Shown: positions 34,354 through 43,034, counted from the first letter of the stretch. The stretch is DNA of 64,000 nucleotides from Microseira wollei NIES-4236 (GCF_020521235.1 NZ_BLAY01000026.1:1-64000), one strand, 5' to 3'. Notes: generated by a model not told the origin, from the sequence alone. Program-made: numbers and translations.

Positions 34354-34764
34354 ATGATAAAACTTGTCAGCGATCGCGGCGATCGCTCGGACGCCTATCA
34401 GCAAGCTTTAGATGATTTCGGCATTACGCAGCTACTATCGTGCATCAGCAACTACCGCGATCGCGACTTTGATGCTTTGAGGATGAGTTTAAAACAACAA
34501 GAACTAGAGGACATTGCTACCTTGCTAATTGAGCAGCTAAGTGCCAATCTCAAAGGCGCTGTGCTTGCCAACAACGTTTTAGTTATCAGGAATCGGGTAA
34601 AACTTCAACGTCCTTGGATGATAGTGCGGATTTTACCAGGTGCAAAAACTCACGCGATCGCTCGTTTTGTCAATCGCCAAGATGCTGACGATCGGTTGAG
34701 AGCCTTGCGGCGGTATGTGCCAAATGCAACTTTCGAGATTGTCTTCGATCTGGAGGAAAGCTGA
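34354..34764 (+). CDS. Hypothetical protein, 136 aa
   Basis: Acidic-to-neutral, mixed alpha/beta sequence with no family I recognise. Helical residues 1-70 (DDFGITQLLSCISNYRDRDF) are followed by a beta-rich end (MIVRILPGAKTHAIARFVN, ATFEIVFDLEES). AGGAGACTATCACC upstream is a reasonable ribosome site. It is followed by a hairpin at 34790-34820. Confidence 0.5.
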   Translation: MIKLVSDRGDRSDAYQQALDDFGITQLLSCISNYRDRDFDALRMSLKQQELEDIATLLIEQLSANLKGAVLANNVLVIRNRVKLQRPWMIVRILPGAKTHAIARFVNRQDADDRLRALRRYVPNATFEIVFDLEES

Positions 34765-34789
34765 TAGTTTTTTTGAGGCGATCGCGATG

Positions 34790-34820
34790 AAAGGTTGGGA
34801 AGATATGCCTCCCAACCTTT
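34790..34820. terminator. Hairpin after the 136-aa gene
   Basis: AAAGGTTGGGA...TCCCAACCTTT, 11-bp arms, 9-nt loop, 26 bp after the stop codon. It lacks a T-tract. Confidence 0.5.
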
Positions 34821-34947
34821 CCTTGGGCGATCGCTCTCCCCATTGCCAAAAGACTTCGCCGCTACCCAATCGAGGTGATGCTCTCTCAACGCAAATCGGC
34901 TATAGTTGATGGATGCTCCGGTCATTTGATTTAGGAGATTTTAGAAC

Positions 34948-35181
34948 ATGACTATTCGTGAAGAATTGATGCGTGAAATTGAGCTAGCACCCGATGAAGT
35001 GCTGCAAGTTTTGTTGAGCATTTTGCGGTTGACGCAGGTGAATCGAGCGACACCGATTGATTCGTCGCAGGCGTCTGATTCGGTGTCGCAGAAGCATTAT
35101 CCTCTGAGAGGTTTACCAATAATAGTTGCTGAAGATTTTGATGCACCGATGACGGATCTTTGGGATGCGTTGGGTTCATGA
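34948..35181 (+). CDS. VapB-like antitoxin
   Basis: The protein is 77 aa (MTIREELMREIELAPDEVLQ...). The N-terminal helical segment and the C-terminal acidic tail EDFDAPMTDLWDALG are typical of the DUF2281/VapB-like antitoxins that precede PIN-domain toxins. The stop overlaps the next start as ATGA, confirming the operon pattern. The toxin gene that should follow is reduced to a stub, so this antitoxin is an orphan. Confidence 0.7.
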   Translation: MTIREELMREIELAPDEVLQVLLSILRLTQVNRATPIDSSQASDSVSQKHYPLRGLPIIVAEDFDAPMTDLWDALGS

Positions 35182-35264
35182 TTTTACTGGATACACATGT
35201 TTGGCTATGGTTACTGCACGAGCGGCAAGATAATAGAGATGATGGCGCGATTGAAAAGGTTGGT
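35178..35264 (+). pseudogene. VapC (PIN-domain toxin) stub
   Basis: The first 15 residues, MILLDTHVWLWLLHE, are a textbook PIN/VapC N-terminus including the catalytic Asp. After that similarity ends: the reading frame continues through an unrelated linker (RQDNRDDGAIEKVGV) into HigB with no stop. The remaining 110 or so residues of VapC are missing, so it cannot be an active nuclease. The result is a possible 129-aa VapC-stub-HigB fusion. Confidence 0.75.
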
Positions 35265-35267
35265 GTG

Positions 35268-35567
35268 ATGCGTGTCATTAGCCGAAAAACGCTGCGCGAA
35301 TTCTGTGAGGAACATGCAGATGCAAGGGAAGCGCTTTATGCTTGGTATAAAGTTGCAAGCAGAGCCACATGGCAGAACTTGCTTGATGTTCAGCAGATTT
35401 ATCCAAAAGCGGAGGCGGTGGGAAACTTCACAGTGTTTAATATCAAGGGAAACAGGTATCGGTTGATTGTCGATCTTGTTTATGTTTCTCAAAGAGTCTA
35501 CATCAAATACGTTTTAACTCACGCAGAATATGACAAGGATGAGTGGAAAAATGACCCGTACTTTTGA
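35268..35567 (+). CDS. higB: HigB-family mRNA-cleaving toxin
   Basis: The protein is 99 aa from ATG 35268 (MRVISRKTLREFCEEH). The family pattern is complete: HADAREALYAWYKVA, FNIKGNRYRLIVDLVY, YIKYVLTHAEYDK. RelE-fold HigB toxins cut translated mRNA. It overlaps the HigA antitoxin gene by 17 bp, the normal HigBA layout (toxin first). An in-frame start at 35178 would add the VapC stub. No strong Shine-Dalgarno was seen before 35268 (GGTTGGTGTG). Confidence 0.85.
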   Translation: MRVISRKTLREFCEEHADAREALYAWYKVASRATWQNLLDVQQIYPKAEAVGNFTVFNIKGNRYRLIVDLVYVSQRVYIKYVLTHAEYDKDEWKNDPYF

Positions 35568-35958
35568 TGCAAAATCTTATACTGAACTATTAGTTCGGTA
35601 TCAGCCGAAACCGATCGCGACAGTTGCAGAGAACGATCGCGCGATCGCTCTGGCTCAAGAGCTTGAACATCGTGAGACGCGCACGCTGGAAGAAGAGGTT
35701 TTTCTGGAACTTTTACTTGTACTGATTGAGAAATTTGAAGCAGAAAATTATCCTATTTATACACCAAATTATAGCTCGATGGTGCGACATTTAATGGATG
35801 CGAGGGATTTGGAAGAGTCTGACTTGATACCAATTTTAGGCTCGGCAACAGCAGTTTCAGAAATTTTGATGAATCAAAGACCGATTAACCATGATGAAGC
35901 CAGAAAACTAGCCGAGTTTTTTCGAGTTGAGATGGATTTATTTCTCGAAGCAGAATGA
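35551..35958 (+). CDS. higA: HigA-like antitoxin
   Basis: The protein is 135 aa. The C-terminal helix-turn-helix reads LMDARDLEESDLIPILGSAT, then VSEILMNQRPINHDEARKLA, as in cyanobacterial HigA partners. The N-terminal part (YTELLVRYQPKPIATVAEND) is the toxin-binding region. It overlaps higB and should autoregulate the operon. The module seems intact, apart from the upstream VapC remnant. Confidence 0.85.
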   Translation: MTRTFDAKSYTELLVRYQPKPIATVAENDRAIALAQELEHRETRTLEEEVFLELLLVLIEKFEAENYPIYTPNYSSMVRHLMDARDLEESDLIPILGSATAVSEILMNQRPINHDEARKLAEFFRVEMDLFLEAE

Positions 35959-36106
35959 ACCGATTAAACTGATGTTGAGGGCGATCGCTCAATAGAAATT
36001 GATCGGGGGCGATAAGCCTCCGGCACAGCGCAAGCTCTCGCATCTTCTTTTCATCGTAGCCGAAGTCTTTTTCCGCAATGATGGCTGTAGAGGAATAAAC
36101 TTGGCT

Positions 36107-36393
36107 TTAATAGACATCATCATGGTTGCCAAGGTTCAGCAGTAAGATTGCGTCTTCCGAGTCTGGAGTCACGGTGAACTCGAACAAAATGCGATAACTA
36201 TAATCAATTGAGGCTGACCAAATACCATCAAACTCACCAGAAAGTTTGTGGGTTTTGAGAGTGGGATGAAAGGGATCGCTTGCAAGTTGCCGGAGGGTTT
36301 CCTCGATCGCAGGCAAGCATTTGAGGGTTTTGACGAATTAGGCGTTTGTACGCTCTCAGAGATTTGGGAGTCCAAGCAATTTTTCTCAAGCAT
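36107..36393 (-). pseudogene. RelE/YafQ-family toxin with two frameshifts
   Basis: The family sequence is readable only by changing frame twice on the minus strand. It begins MLEK, then KIAWTPKSLRAYKRLIRQNP in the +1 frame (extra A in an A5 run), then AIEETLRQLASDPFHPTLKT...YRILFEF...LLLNLGNHDDVY in a third frame. The C-terminal piece alone is 69 codons from a TTG. The toxin should be inactive. It overlaps its antitoxin gene (36386-36610) by 8 bp, as an intact module would. Confidence 0.75.
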
Positions 36394-36610
36394 CTAACTC
36401 CTTGAGAAAATCCTCTACGGAGCCAAATTTGATCGTGCCTTGAGAAGCTTCCTGTCGCACTTCTCCAATTTCTTGAAGTAGTTGTTCTCGGCGTTTTCTT
36501 TGTAGTCGTTTGAGTAAGATTTCAACGACTAGGTTTTGTTCTTCAAGCGATAGGGATTCTACCGTATCGATCGCTTGCTGGAGTCGTGAGGTTTGTAGAG
36601 ATTCGGGCAT
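36386..36610 (-). CDS. Antitoxin of a RelE-type module
   Basis: The protein is 74 aa (MPESLQTSRLQQAIDTVESL), a helical antitoxin with SLSLEEQNLVVEILLKRLQR and a C-terminal tail ASQGTIKFGSVEDFLKELDA. This is the common cyanobacterial partner of RelE/YafQ-like toxins. The frame is intact, although its toxin is frameshifted, so it is probably a leftover. Confidence 0.75.
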   Translation of the reverse strand: MPESLQTSRLQQAIDTVESLSLEEQNLVVEILLKRLQRKRREQLLQEIGEVRQEASQGTIKFGSVEDFLKELDA

Positions 36611-36960
36611 GGGTGGTGTGGAAGAATGTTAGTTCAATCATAGCGATCCGGCACGCTGCGCGTGAAGCGAAGCTATCGCTTCAAGAATCGCAGTCTTACC
36701 ATACCAGCACTCACATCCGCAAAAAGAGCGATCGCACGCACTAACCATGAAGCGAAGCTGTCGCGGAGCGCGAATCACACATACATCCATCCCCACATGC
36801 GTTCGCGCGAGCGTTGCGGAGGCATATCACTCCTCTCCTAAAAAAGCGATCGCTCTTGACTATGAGAGAGCGAAAAGTTGCATTTCCCCTCAATTACTAA
36901 TGCTAAACTAGCAAGTGGAGCAACTCAATTGAAAATTATGCCAATCAAGCAAGGGCATAT
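36611..36960. other. Intergenic, HIP1-rich, no gene
   Basis: It contains two GCGATCGC sites, near-palindromic AAGCGAAGCTATCGCTTC and a GCGTTCGCGCGAGCGTTGCGG stretch followed by the common GGAGGCATATC motif. No credible ORF was seen. Confidence 0.5.
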
Positions 36961-37149
36961 ATGCCAAGGAAAATTCGGGACTACGCCCAGTTGATTGGAT
37001 TAGGGTTTGTGCAGCGGCGTGGGAAGGGGAGCCATTAAAACTGGAAGCATCCGCAACTACAACTGTTGATTACCATTGCTTTCAAAGACGGTGAAGATAC
37101 ACCGTTGTATTTGGAGAAATTGTTAAAACAAGCGATTCAAGAGTTATAG
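36961..37149 (+). pseudogene. HicA toxin with in-frame stop
   Basis: The reading MPRKIRDYAQLIGLGFVQRR, GKGSH, stop (TAA 37036), then NWKHPQLQLLITIAFKDGE... matches HicA. The GSHxxW/KHP region that holds the catalytic His is split by the stop. The second half continues to a TAG in the terminal repeat of the IS630 element. It cannot make a full toxin. Confidence 0.75.
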
Positions 37150-38107
37150 CGCTTCGCGCTGGGATAGTTACAATTGAGGAATTAGTACACGCTCGCTAAA
37201 AGCAAGTTCAATAAATTATGGGGATCGCATATAGTTACGATTTACGAGTCCGGGCACTTGACCTAATCTTGAGTGGAAGCTCGCTCTCTCAAGTGAGTCG
37301 TATGCTCAAGATTAGCCGTCCAACACTTTATCGGTGGCTCAAGCAGTTTGAAACCACAGGCTCAACAACTCCTCAAATACCTATTCCACCTCCTCAACCC
37401 GCCAAAATAAGAGACTGGCCTAGGTTCAAAGAATTGGTAGATAGCCACGGCTCACTAACCCAAAAAGAACTAGCCTCACTCTGGGGAAATGTCAGTCATC
37501 ATACAATTAGTCGAGGATTAAAAAAGCTGGGTTACACTCGTAAAAAAAAACCTATGCCTACAAAGAGCGCTGTGAAGAAGCCCGCCATGAATTCAGAAAA
37601 AAAATAGCAATCTACGACCCACAACAGTTGATTTACATGGATGAGAGCGGAATTAACAATAATGAAACAGCAGTTTATGCGTGTGAAAAAGGAAAAAGAT
37701 ATCACGACACGCGACCGGGAAAACGCCGCTATCATACTCAGTATTATTGGAGCTTTATCTAAGGATAAGTTTTTTGCTCCGATGGTCTATCAGGGATATT
37801 GCACAGCCAAAGTCATTGAGACTTGGCTAGAGAAATGCCTGTTGCCGCAAGTTAAAGTCGGACAGATAATCATTATGGATAATGCTCCATTTCATAACTC
37901 TAGAAAAATTCGCGAACTGATTGAAAAAGCTGGATGTGAGTTACTATTCTTACCCAGCTACTCTCCTGACTTAAACCCGATTGAGCATTGGTGGTACAAA
38001 GTGAAGACAGCTATCAGAAAAGAGTTGCCGAAGTATGATTTTAATATTCACCAAGCTGCCGATGCTGCCTTTCAGTATTTATAAATACACCAGCGCGAAG
38101 CGCTATA
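37145..38107 (+). mobile_element. IS630-family insertion sequence
   Basis: Perfect 18-bp terminal inverted repeats TATAGCGCTTCGCGCTGG at 37145-37162 and, reversed, 38090-38107. The element is about 960 bp, consistent with TA target duplication. It encodes a frameshifted DDE transposase and separates the hicA and hicB remnants. Confidence 0.85.
37218..38084 (+). pseudogene. IS630 transposase, two frame changes
   Basis: Frame 1 (37218-37550) holds the N-terminal helix-turn-helix (LSQVSRMLKISRPTLYRWLK). At the A9 run at 37542-37550 a -1 shift leads to TYAYKERCEEARHEFRKK and YDPQQLIYMDESGINN (first catalytic Asp). A second shift near 37735 returns to frame 1 for LSIIGALSKDKFFAP, IIMDNAPFHNS (second Asp) and DLNPIEHWW (Glu). 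The first shift resembles the programmed -1 slip known in IS630 relatives. The second looks like an ordinary mutation, so the copy is probably dead. Confidence 0.8.
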
Positions 38108-38136
38108 GAAACAATTGCAGCAGAGGAATCAGACGA

Positions 38137-38355
38137 ATGAATTACCGCTATAGTTTACTGATTCAATGGTCCCAAGAAGATGGACTTTATTTGGTAACGC
38201 TGCCAGAGTTTGCGAGCATTGCGATGCAGCCTTGCACTTATGGGAAAACTTATGAAGAAGCGATCGCTAATGCATAAGAAGCGATCGCCAGCTATCTTGA
38301 GTATTGCGAAGAAGAAGGTTTAGTCCCTCCCAGCCCGACTACAGTTGCGGCTTAA
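38137..38355 (+). pseudogene. HicB antitoxin with in-frame stop
   Basis: The reading MNYRYSLLIQWSQEDGLYLV, TLPEFA..., TYEEAIANA, stop (TAA 38275), EAIASYLEYCEEEGLVPPSP matches a full HicB. The stop replaces a residue that is usually Gln, so a CAA to TAA change would explain it. The upstream partner hicA is also interrupted, and an IS630 lies between them. Confidence 0.75.
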
Positions 38356-38452
38356 GTAAGGCGATCGCTCAGACCAAATCTGACTGTATTTGAGCGGGCG
38401 ATCGCACTGTCATTTTGAAAGCGCGATCACACGCCGATCTCTTTTGGGAAGA

Positions 38453-38680
38453 TTACCCCTGTTTTGAGTCTTGGAGACGTTGCGATAATAGGCAATCTTC
38501 AAAGCTGAAAGCGTCTTTGTCTAGAAAGCTGGCGATCGCCATTTCTATTACAGATTCAAGGGAACATTCCAGCTCAGCCGCTTTTTGAATTAGAGCGACT
38601 TTTACGTAGTCAGGCAAATATGGAATCAAGGAATGAATAGCTTCTGGTGGTAAGTGCTGGATATTGAGGGTTTGAGTCAT
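38453..38680 (-). CDS. Small helical protein, 75 aa
   Basis: MTQTLNIQHLPPEAIHSLIP... is mostly helical. Its C-terminal half (ECSLESVIEMAIASFLDKDA) resembles the end of the protein at 39167 (NYPVWAVIEMAIAGYLDEEA), a pattern seen in small antitoxin-like proteins. It overlaps the GIY-YIG gene by 4 bp, so the two form an operon. The function is not known. Confidence 0.6.
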   Translation of the reverse strand: MTQTLNIQHLPPEAIHSLIPYLPDYVKVALIQKAAELECSLESVIEMAIASFLDKDAFSFEDCLLSQRLQDSKQG

Positions 38681-39045
38681 TGTTCTCTAGGGATTTTAAC
38701 GTTGTAGGGCGGATTTGTAGCTTGAAGGATGAGGGTTTCTAGTTCATATGATAACCCTGGTCTTTGCCATTGGTTGAGAGTAACGAAGGTAATCCTTACA
38801 TCATCTGGATCGTAGCGATCGAGCCAGCCCCAAAGGAAGGCTTTGTGTCCACCCCGTAGTCTATCGCGGAGGTTTTTGGCTTTGCCGATATAGAGTAATC
38901 CCTCAATCCGATGCCGAAAGGCGTACAAACCAACTCTGGCAGGAATTGCGTCGAAGTCGCGGCTGAGAGGATGACATTGATCGAAGGGGGTAAAGGCAAG
39001 AGTATCGAGGATTTGGCGCGCTTCTTCCTGGATGGAGTTGGTCAT
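38677..39045 (-). CDS. GIY-YIG nuclease-domain protein
   Basis: The protein is 122 aa from ATG 39045 (MTNSIQEEARQIL). The GIY-YIG core reads GLYAFRHRIEGLLYIGKAKN (the first motif is degenerate: GLY) with the catalytic-type Arg in LRDRLRGGHKAF, and a late Glu in YELETLILQATNPPYNVKIP. Single-domain members may be nucleases of selfish or repair origin. It is co-transcribed with the 75-aa protein downstream. Confidence 0.75.
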   Translation of the reverse strand: MTNSIQEEARQILDTLAFTPFDQCHPLSRDFDAIPARVGLYAFRHRIEGLLYIGKAKNLRDRLRGGHKAFLWGWLDRYDPDDVRITFVTLNQWQRPGLSYELETLILQATNPPYNVKIPREQ

Positions 39046-39166
39046 GGAAATTTGGAGACGCAAGCAGTTTTTCCATCCTACAGCGCGATCGCACTCTACT
39101 GTTTCCAGATCCCCCTGATAACGCGATCGCACGGCTTCAAGGTGGCGCGATCGCACTCCACAATCG

Positions 39167-39631
39167 CTAGTCGAGCTTAGGCTTACAATCGATAAAGGAT
39201 AGAGCCTCTTCATCGAGATAGCCTGCGATCGCCATTTCAATTACTGCCCACACTGGATAGTTCATTGTTTTGGCTCGCATTTCCAGTCCGGTACGAATGT
39301 GTGCGGGTAATCCTTCGAGAAAGATTTGTGCTAATTCAGGGGAGAGATGTCCGGTAATTTGACTTTGTAGGGAAGATGTGTTGTTTGCTATTTTTTCTTC
39401 GGGTTGACTGGTGAGATAAAGGGTATCAGGACTAAAATCTTGTTCGTGGGGCCATTGAATGCTGCCAAAGCTAAGTTGAACTCGTTGAAAATAGTCAATG
39501 TTTTGAAGTTCGGTGAATATCCCTTTGTCGAGATAGGGAGTGACATCAAAGCGGCGAATTTCGCCATTACTGAAGGTGAGGCGAAGTTGATAGTTTTCTA
39601 TGGGTTCGACTTTGATGACTTTGGGAGACAT
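39167..39631 (-). CDS. DUF2442-domain protein with C-terminal helical extension
   Basis: The protein is 154 aa. Residues 1-75 are DUF2442: VIKVEPIENYQLRLTFSNGE, FDVTPYLDKGIF, FGSIQWPHEQDFSPDTLY. The C-terminal part (90-154) has IFLEGLPAHIRTGLEMRAKT and VIEMAIAGYLDEEA, like the protein at 38453. DUF2442 genes regularly follow DUF4160 genes, as here, and the pair is thought to be toxin-antitoxin-like. The extension is unusual for the family. Confidence 0.75.
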   Translation of the reverse strand: MSPKVIKVEPIENYQLRLTFSNGEIRRFDVTPYLDKGIFTELQNIDYFQRVQLSFGSIQWPHEQDFSPDTLYLTSQPEEKIANNTSSLQSQITGHLSPELAQIFLEGLPAHIRTGLEMRAKTMNYPVWAVIEMAIAGYLDEEALSFIDCKPKLD

Positions 39632-39645
39632 ACAATTACTCCGGA

Positions 39646-39915
39646 TTACTGGAGAGGGTTGATTTTAAAGACTTGTTGCCCATTGACTGCCAGTTGCCAG
39701 TTCGCCATCAGTTCGTCTTGATGGATTTCGATCCAGGCTTGAACTAGCTTGAGTTTAGATTTTTGAAGTTTGCCCTCAAGGATATCTCCATTAGGGATAG
39801 CAAATACGGCTTCTTCGTCTTGATAGGTGACGTGTATGTGTGGGCATTGATGTTTTTGGTTATCAAAATAGTACATTCTGACGATGACACCATAAAACAT
39901 TGAAATTACGGGCAT
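39646..39915 (-). CDS. DUF4160 protein
   Basis: The protein is 89 aa. It shows the family signature FYGVIVRMYYFDNQKHQCPH, IHVTYQDEEAVFAIPNGDIL. It is 14 bp upstream of the DUF2442 gene on the same strand. The HxPHxHV-type histidines suggest a metal or nucleotide site, but no activity is established. It is likely the first gene of a two-gene toxin-antitoxin-like unit. Confidence 0.8.
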   Translation of the reverse strand: MPVISMFYGVIVRMYYFDNQKHQCPHIHVTYQDEEAVFAIPNGDILEGKLQKSKLKLVQAWIEIHQDELMANWQLAVNGQQVFKINPLQ

Positions 39916-40317
39916 GACGAGAGCTTTTGGGCATGAATTATACTTTCTATTTTAGGCGATCGCACTCTACTATTTCCAGATCGCCTTAAAACGCGATCGC
40001 ATCCAAATCCATCCCTAAAAGCGATAATGCTACGCATCGCTTCGCGAACGCACTTCCCAGAGAAATAGAAAACATGCGATCGCGCAGCGTGCCTCCAGGC
40101 ATATCGCTTGGGGTTCAGAAACCGGGTTTTTGCACAAGATTTAGGCTCAGAGGTAAAGGCGATCTGAAAAACCCGGTTTCTTGGGGCAACTAGGGAGATA
40201 AACGGGCGATCGCACTTCGGGGATGGTTGAGGAGCGATCGCTTGATTTTGGGGAAAGGCGATCGCTCCTGGAAAAGAGGAAGTGCGATCGCCTTGACATG
40301 ACCTATAAAACAACTAA
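39916..40317. other. Intergenic, dense HIP1 region
   Basis: At least six GCGATCGC-type sites lie within 370 bp, plus an inverted pair AAACCGGGTTTTT/AAAAACCCGGTTT (40122-40180) that recalls MITE family 1 copy C. No ORF is credible. Confidence 0.5.
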
Positions 40318-42864
40318 TCAAGACCAGTAGATTGGTACATTGCGATCAACCTTGTATCCCAAGTTAGTCAATCTGTCAAAATTTCCATCCATGATAGGGT
40401 CAAAACTGCCGTGCCTCATTAAGTTTGGCTTACTGTTGTCATCAGTAAGACCTAATGTATTCCCAATTTCGTGCATTGCTACTCGAACCAGCCAGTTGTT
40501 CTTTAAAACCTCCTGAAATCTCCTTGTATTGAACTGAATGATATTGTCATAGTCAACTCCGTTTCTATCAACATCTGAATTCTCTACATCGCGAATAACA
40601 GGGTTAGTTTTTCCTACATCGTATGTGCCAGCAAACCAACCTGCCTCACCCCCATTTAATTGTTCTTTCACAACAGCGACTTTCAAAACTCCCCCTCTTG
40701 GATGATCGCTGGAAAACATATCATTGGTGATTATTCTTTCCCAGTTTTGTTCAGCCTTTAGAATTGTCTGCCACTCTTGGTCAGTAAAACCATTTAGGCG
40801 AACAAGTTGGATGTCGATATCTGGATTACCAGGCTTTTCCCAAGAAAGGTCGAAATTCGCTAAACCGCCATGTTCATAGTAATTGAACGCTAGATCGTAC
40901 CGACCAGCAGGTAGCGCTTTCGTTATTTCTGTAAAACCGTAAGCTTGTGTCCACTGATTCGGAACTGTGATGTCAAACCACTCACCTGTGCTGTGATTTT
41001 TAGCACGGATTTGGAATCCATCATCACCTCTTACTCGAAACTTATAGGGACTACCGTCAAAATCAGCCCAGGTGTATGCGCCAATCGCAAAATTGTTATG
41101 GGGTAGACGATTCCCATCTCGATTAGGTGCGCCATCTCCCCAGTCAAAATTGATGCCTTTTTTGCCATCGCTGCGGGTATTAGATCCCAAATTAATCACA
41201 CCAATAGCATTCTGGTTGTTCATTTCCCCGTTCCAGAAATTGATAGGGGGCTGATTACCTTGGCTGCCATTCCAATTGAAAACAGTGGCTTTCCATTGCT
41301 GCGATTCATTCACTGAATCTTGGAATTTAGTAGCAGGGGTAATGTTAAAGTTTATAGCTGCACCAACACCCCGCTCGTAGTATTCAATCGCGATCGGAAA
41401 GTTACTACCGTTCGAGTAGAAATAGCCAGAATTGGTTACAAATGGCTGATCGACCCATTTATCGACTACTGTTTGATTGCCAATACGTACCCTGATGCCA
41501 TCATCGGCTTGAGTTGTAATTTTGTACAGACCTGGAGCTAGATAACGCTGAGTCGTCATACGAGCAGAGAAATTGTCAGTGGGTATATTAAGACTAGGAG
41601 AGTTATTACCCCAGTTGCGAGAAAAACCTCGGCTACCATCTCCTAAGTTCTCAAAAAAGACGGGTTTGTCTGTTAAGTTTATATTGCTAAAATATTCACC
41701 CCGCCAGTTGTTTGCAGGAATAAGGATAACTTGACCAGTACCGTTATTCCGCCAGTCTATAAAGCCTTTCTCAAAATTCTGCTGCCAATTTCCGTTCCCA
41801 ATATGGACTTCTTCACCAGTAGGCAAACCTAACTGACTATTTTGACCGCCTATATTGAGGTAATATTTGCCAAGGCTACCGCGTACAGAAAAAGTTCCAT
41901 TTGATGAGTGGAAAATAGCACCTCTTTGGAAGTCTTGTCGCCATTTACCAGGTGCAAACTGAACTTCATTACCAGTAGATTCCCCTAAGTCACGGGCAAT
42001 ATTAGGATTACTGTAATAGAAGGATCCAATGCTACCTTGGATTGGAGACCTACTCATTTCTAAGAAATAATTTTGCCCGTTAAAAGCAACCGTTGCGGTA
42101 TCATCTTCAGCTTTTAACCCCAGAAGTTCACCCGTACTTATCGTTTGACCTTGCAAGAGTCTCGCAAAAATATCTCCTTCATCTCCTGTTGCATCCGAGA
42201 TATTTATCTTCGAGTCTATATAATGCCCTGTTTCTTCTAGCAGCACACTTGTAATCGCACCTGGATTACCAGCATTTTCTGCTACAAATTCACTGGATAA
42301 ATAAATTCTATTGGTAGCTTTGTCAAAAGCACCATTTGCTCCATTAATTGCAGCAGATGGAACAATCTCTATGGATGGGAGTTCGGTAAAATTGGCTTTC
42401 GCAAACTTTTGAACGATATCGTTAGCTACCTTAGTATCGAAGTTGTCGCCAAAAGCTAAATTCATCTTGGCATTGTAATCTGGATCGGTTGCCAAACCAG
42501 TGAGAGAATCGTGAGCCGAGCGCAGAGCTTGCTGTAATATGGGAGGAAGTTGGCGATCGCTATCTGTTCCCTGAGACAACACTATTCCCGTGAGAGAATC
42601 TACCGAGTTGTCAACACTGTTGCTAGTGTCTTCTATCTGCGATCCAAATGAGTCGTCACTCATTATCAAACGGTCTTCAATTCCTGGTACTATCAGCGCA
42701 GTATTAATCAGTTCGTGACTCGTACCACCCGTTAGCAAGTTTTTAACTGCCGACTGAGAAATGATTCCGCCTGTTGGTTCTACGTTACCAAGCAAACCAA
42801 TCTGGTAAGGATTGGCAAGTGGGTTCAAAGGGTAGTTGGATTCCGATCCGAAAGACTCTAACAT
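40318..42864 (-). CDS. Exported multidomain protein: LGFP, PA14, metallopeptidase-like
   Basis: The protein is 848 aa from ATG 42864, with GGAG 8 nt upstream. Residues of about 130-270 contain a zinc-peptidase-like EETGHYIDSKI segment common in cyanobacterial surface proteins. About 285-390: LGFP-type repeats (QNSQLGLPTGEEVHIGNGNW, FEKGFIDW). About 395-530: a PA14 domain (WRGEYFSNINLTDKP, QADDGIRVRIGNQTVVD). About 540-690: a second PA14-like domain. C-terminal: VAMHEIGNTLGLTDD, a metzincin-like motif in which the second and third His are Asn and Asp. It lacks a classical signal peptide. A carbohydrate-binding surface protein is likely; peptidase activity is doubtful. Confidence 0.75.
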   Translation of the reverse strand: MLESFGSESNYPLNPLANPYQIGLLGNVEPTGGIISQSAVKNLLTGGTSHELINTALIVPGIEDRLIMSDDSFGSQIEDTSNSVDNSVDSLTGIVLSQGTDSDRQLPPILQQALRSAHDSLTGLATDPDYNAKMNLAFGDNFDTKVANDIVQKFAKANFTELPSIEIVPSAAINGANGAFDKATNRIYLSSEFVAENAGNPGAITSVLLEETGHYIDSKINISDATGDEGDIFARLLQGQTISTGELLGLKAEDDTATVAFNGQNYFLEMSRSPIQGSIGSFYYSNPNIARDLGESTGNEVQFAPGKWRQDFQRGAIFHSSNGTFSVRGSLGKYYLNIGGQNSQLGLPTGEEVHIGNGNWQQNFEKGFIDWRNNGTGQVILIPANNWRGEYFSNINLTDKPVFFENLGDGSRGFSRNWGNNSPSLNIPTDNFSARMTTQRYLAPGLYKITTQADDGIRVRIGNQTVVDKWVDQPFVTNSGYFYSNGSNFPIAIEYYERGVGAAINFNITPATKFQDSVNESQQWKATVFNWNGSQGNQPPINFWNGEMNNQNAIGVINLGSNTRSDGKKGINFDWGDGAPNRDGNRLPHNNFAIGAYTWADFDGSPYKFRVRGDDGFQIRAKNHSTGEWFDITVPNQWTQAYGFTEITKALPAGRYDLAFNYYEHGGLANFDLSWEKPGNPDIDIQLVRLNGFTDQEWQTILKAEQNWERIITNDMFSSDHPRGGVLKVAVVKEQLNGGEAGWFAGTYDVGKTNPVIRDVENSDVDRNGVDYDNIIQFNTRRFQEVLKNNWLVRVAMHEIGNTLGLTDDNSKPNLMRHGSFDPIMDGNFDRLTNLGYKVDRNVPIYWS

Positions 42865-43034
42865 GGTTTTCTCCGTGTAAAAGTTTGGCTTGCTTATGCA
42901 AGTTTGTTGGAATGAGGTTGAGGCTAATATGCGGGTGCGGTAGCTTTTTTGGCAATTTTTATGGTTGAACGCCAAAAATAGCTAATTTTTTAGGCTTTTG
43001 TCTCTGAAAAATTGTGTGGAACGCTGGTAACTTT

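Noticed and set aside
40117-40185. AAACCGGGTTTTT/AAAAACCCGGTTT pair as a sixth MITE family 1 copy
   Set aside because: It shares the inner arms with copy C but lacks the AGGACTTACGCA ends, so it is noted only as a related fragment.
35600-40310. Regularly recurring GCGATCGC strings as a CRISPR-like array
   Set aside because: Spacing is irregular and the unit is the HIP1 octamer that is abundant in cyanobacterial genomes, with no repeat-spacer pattern.
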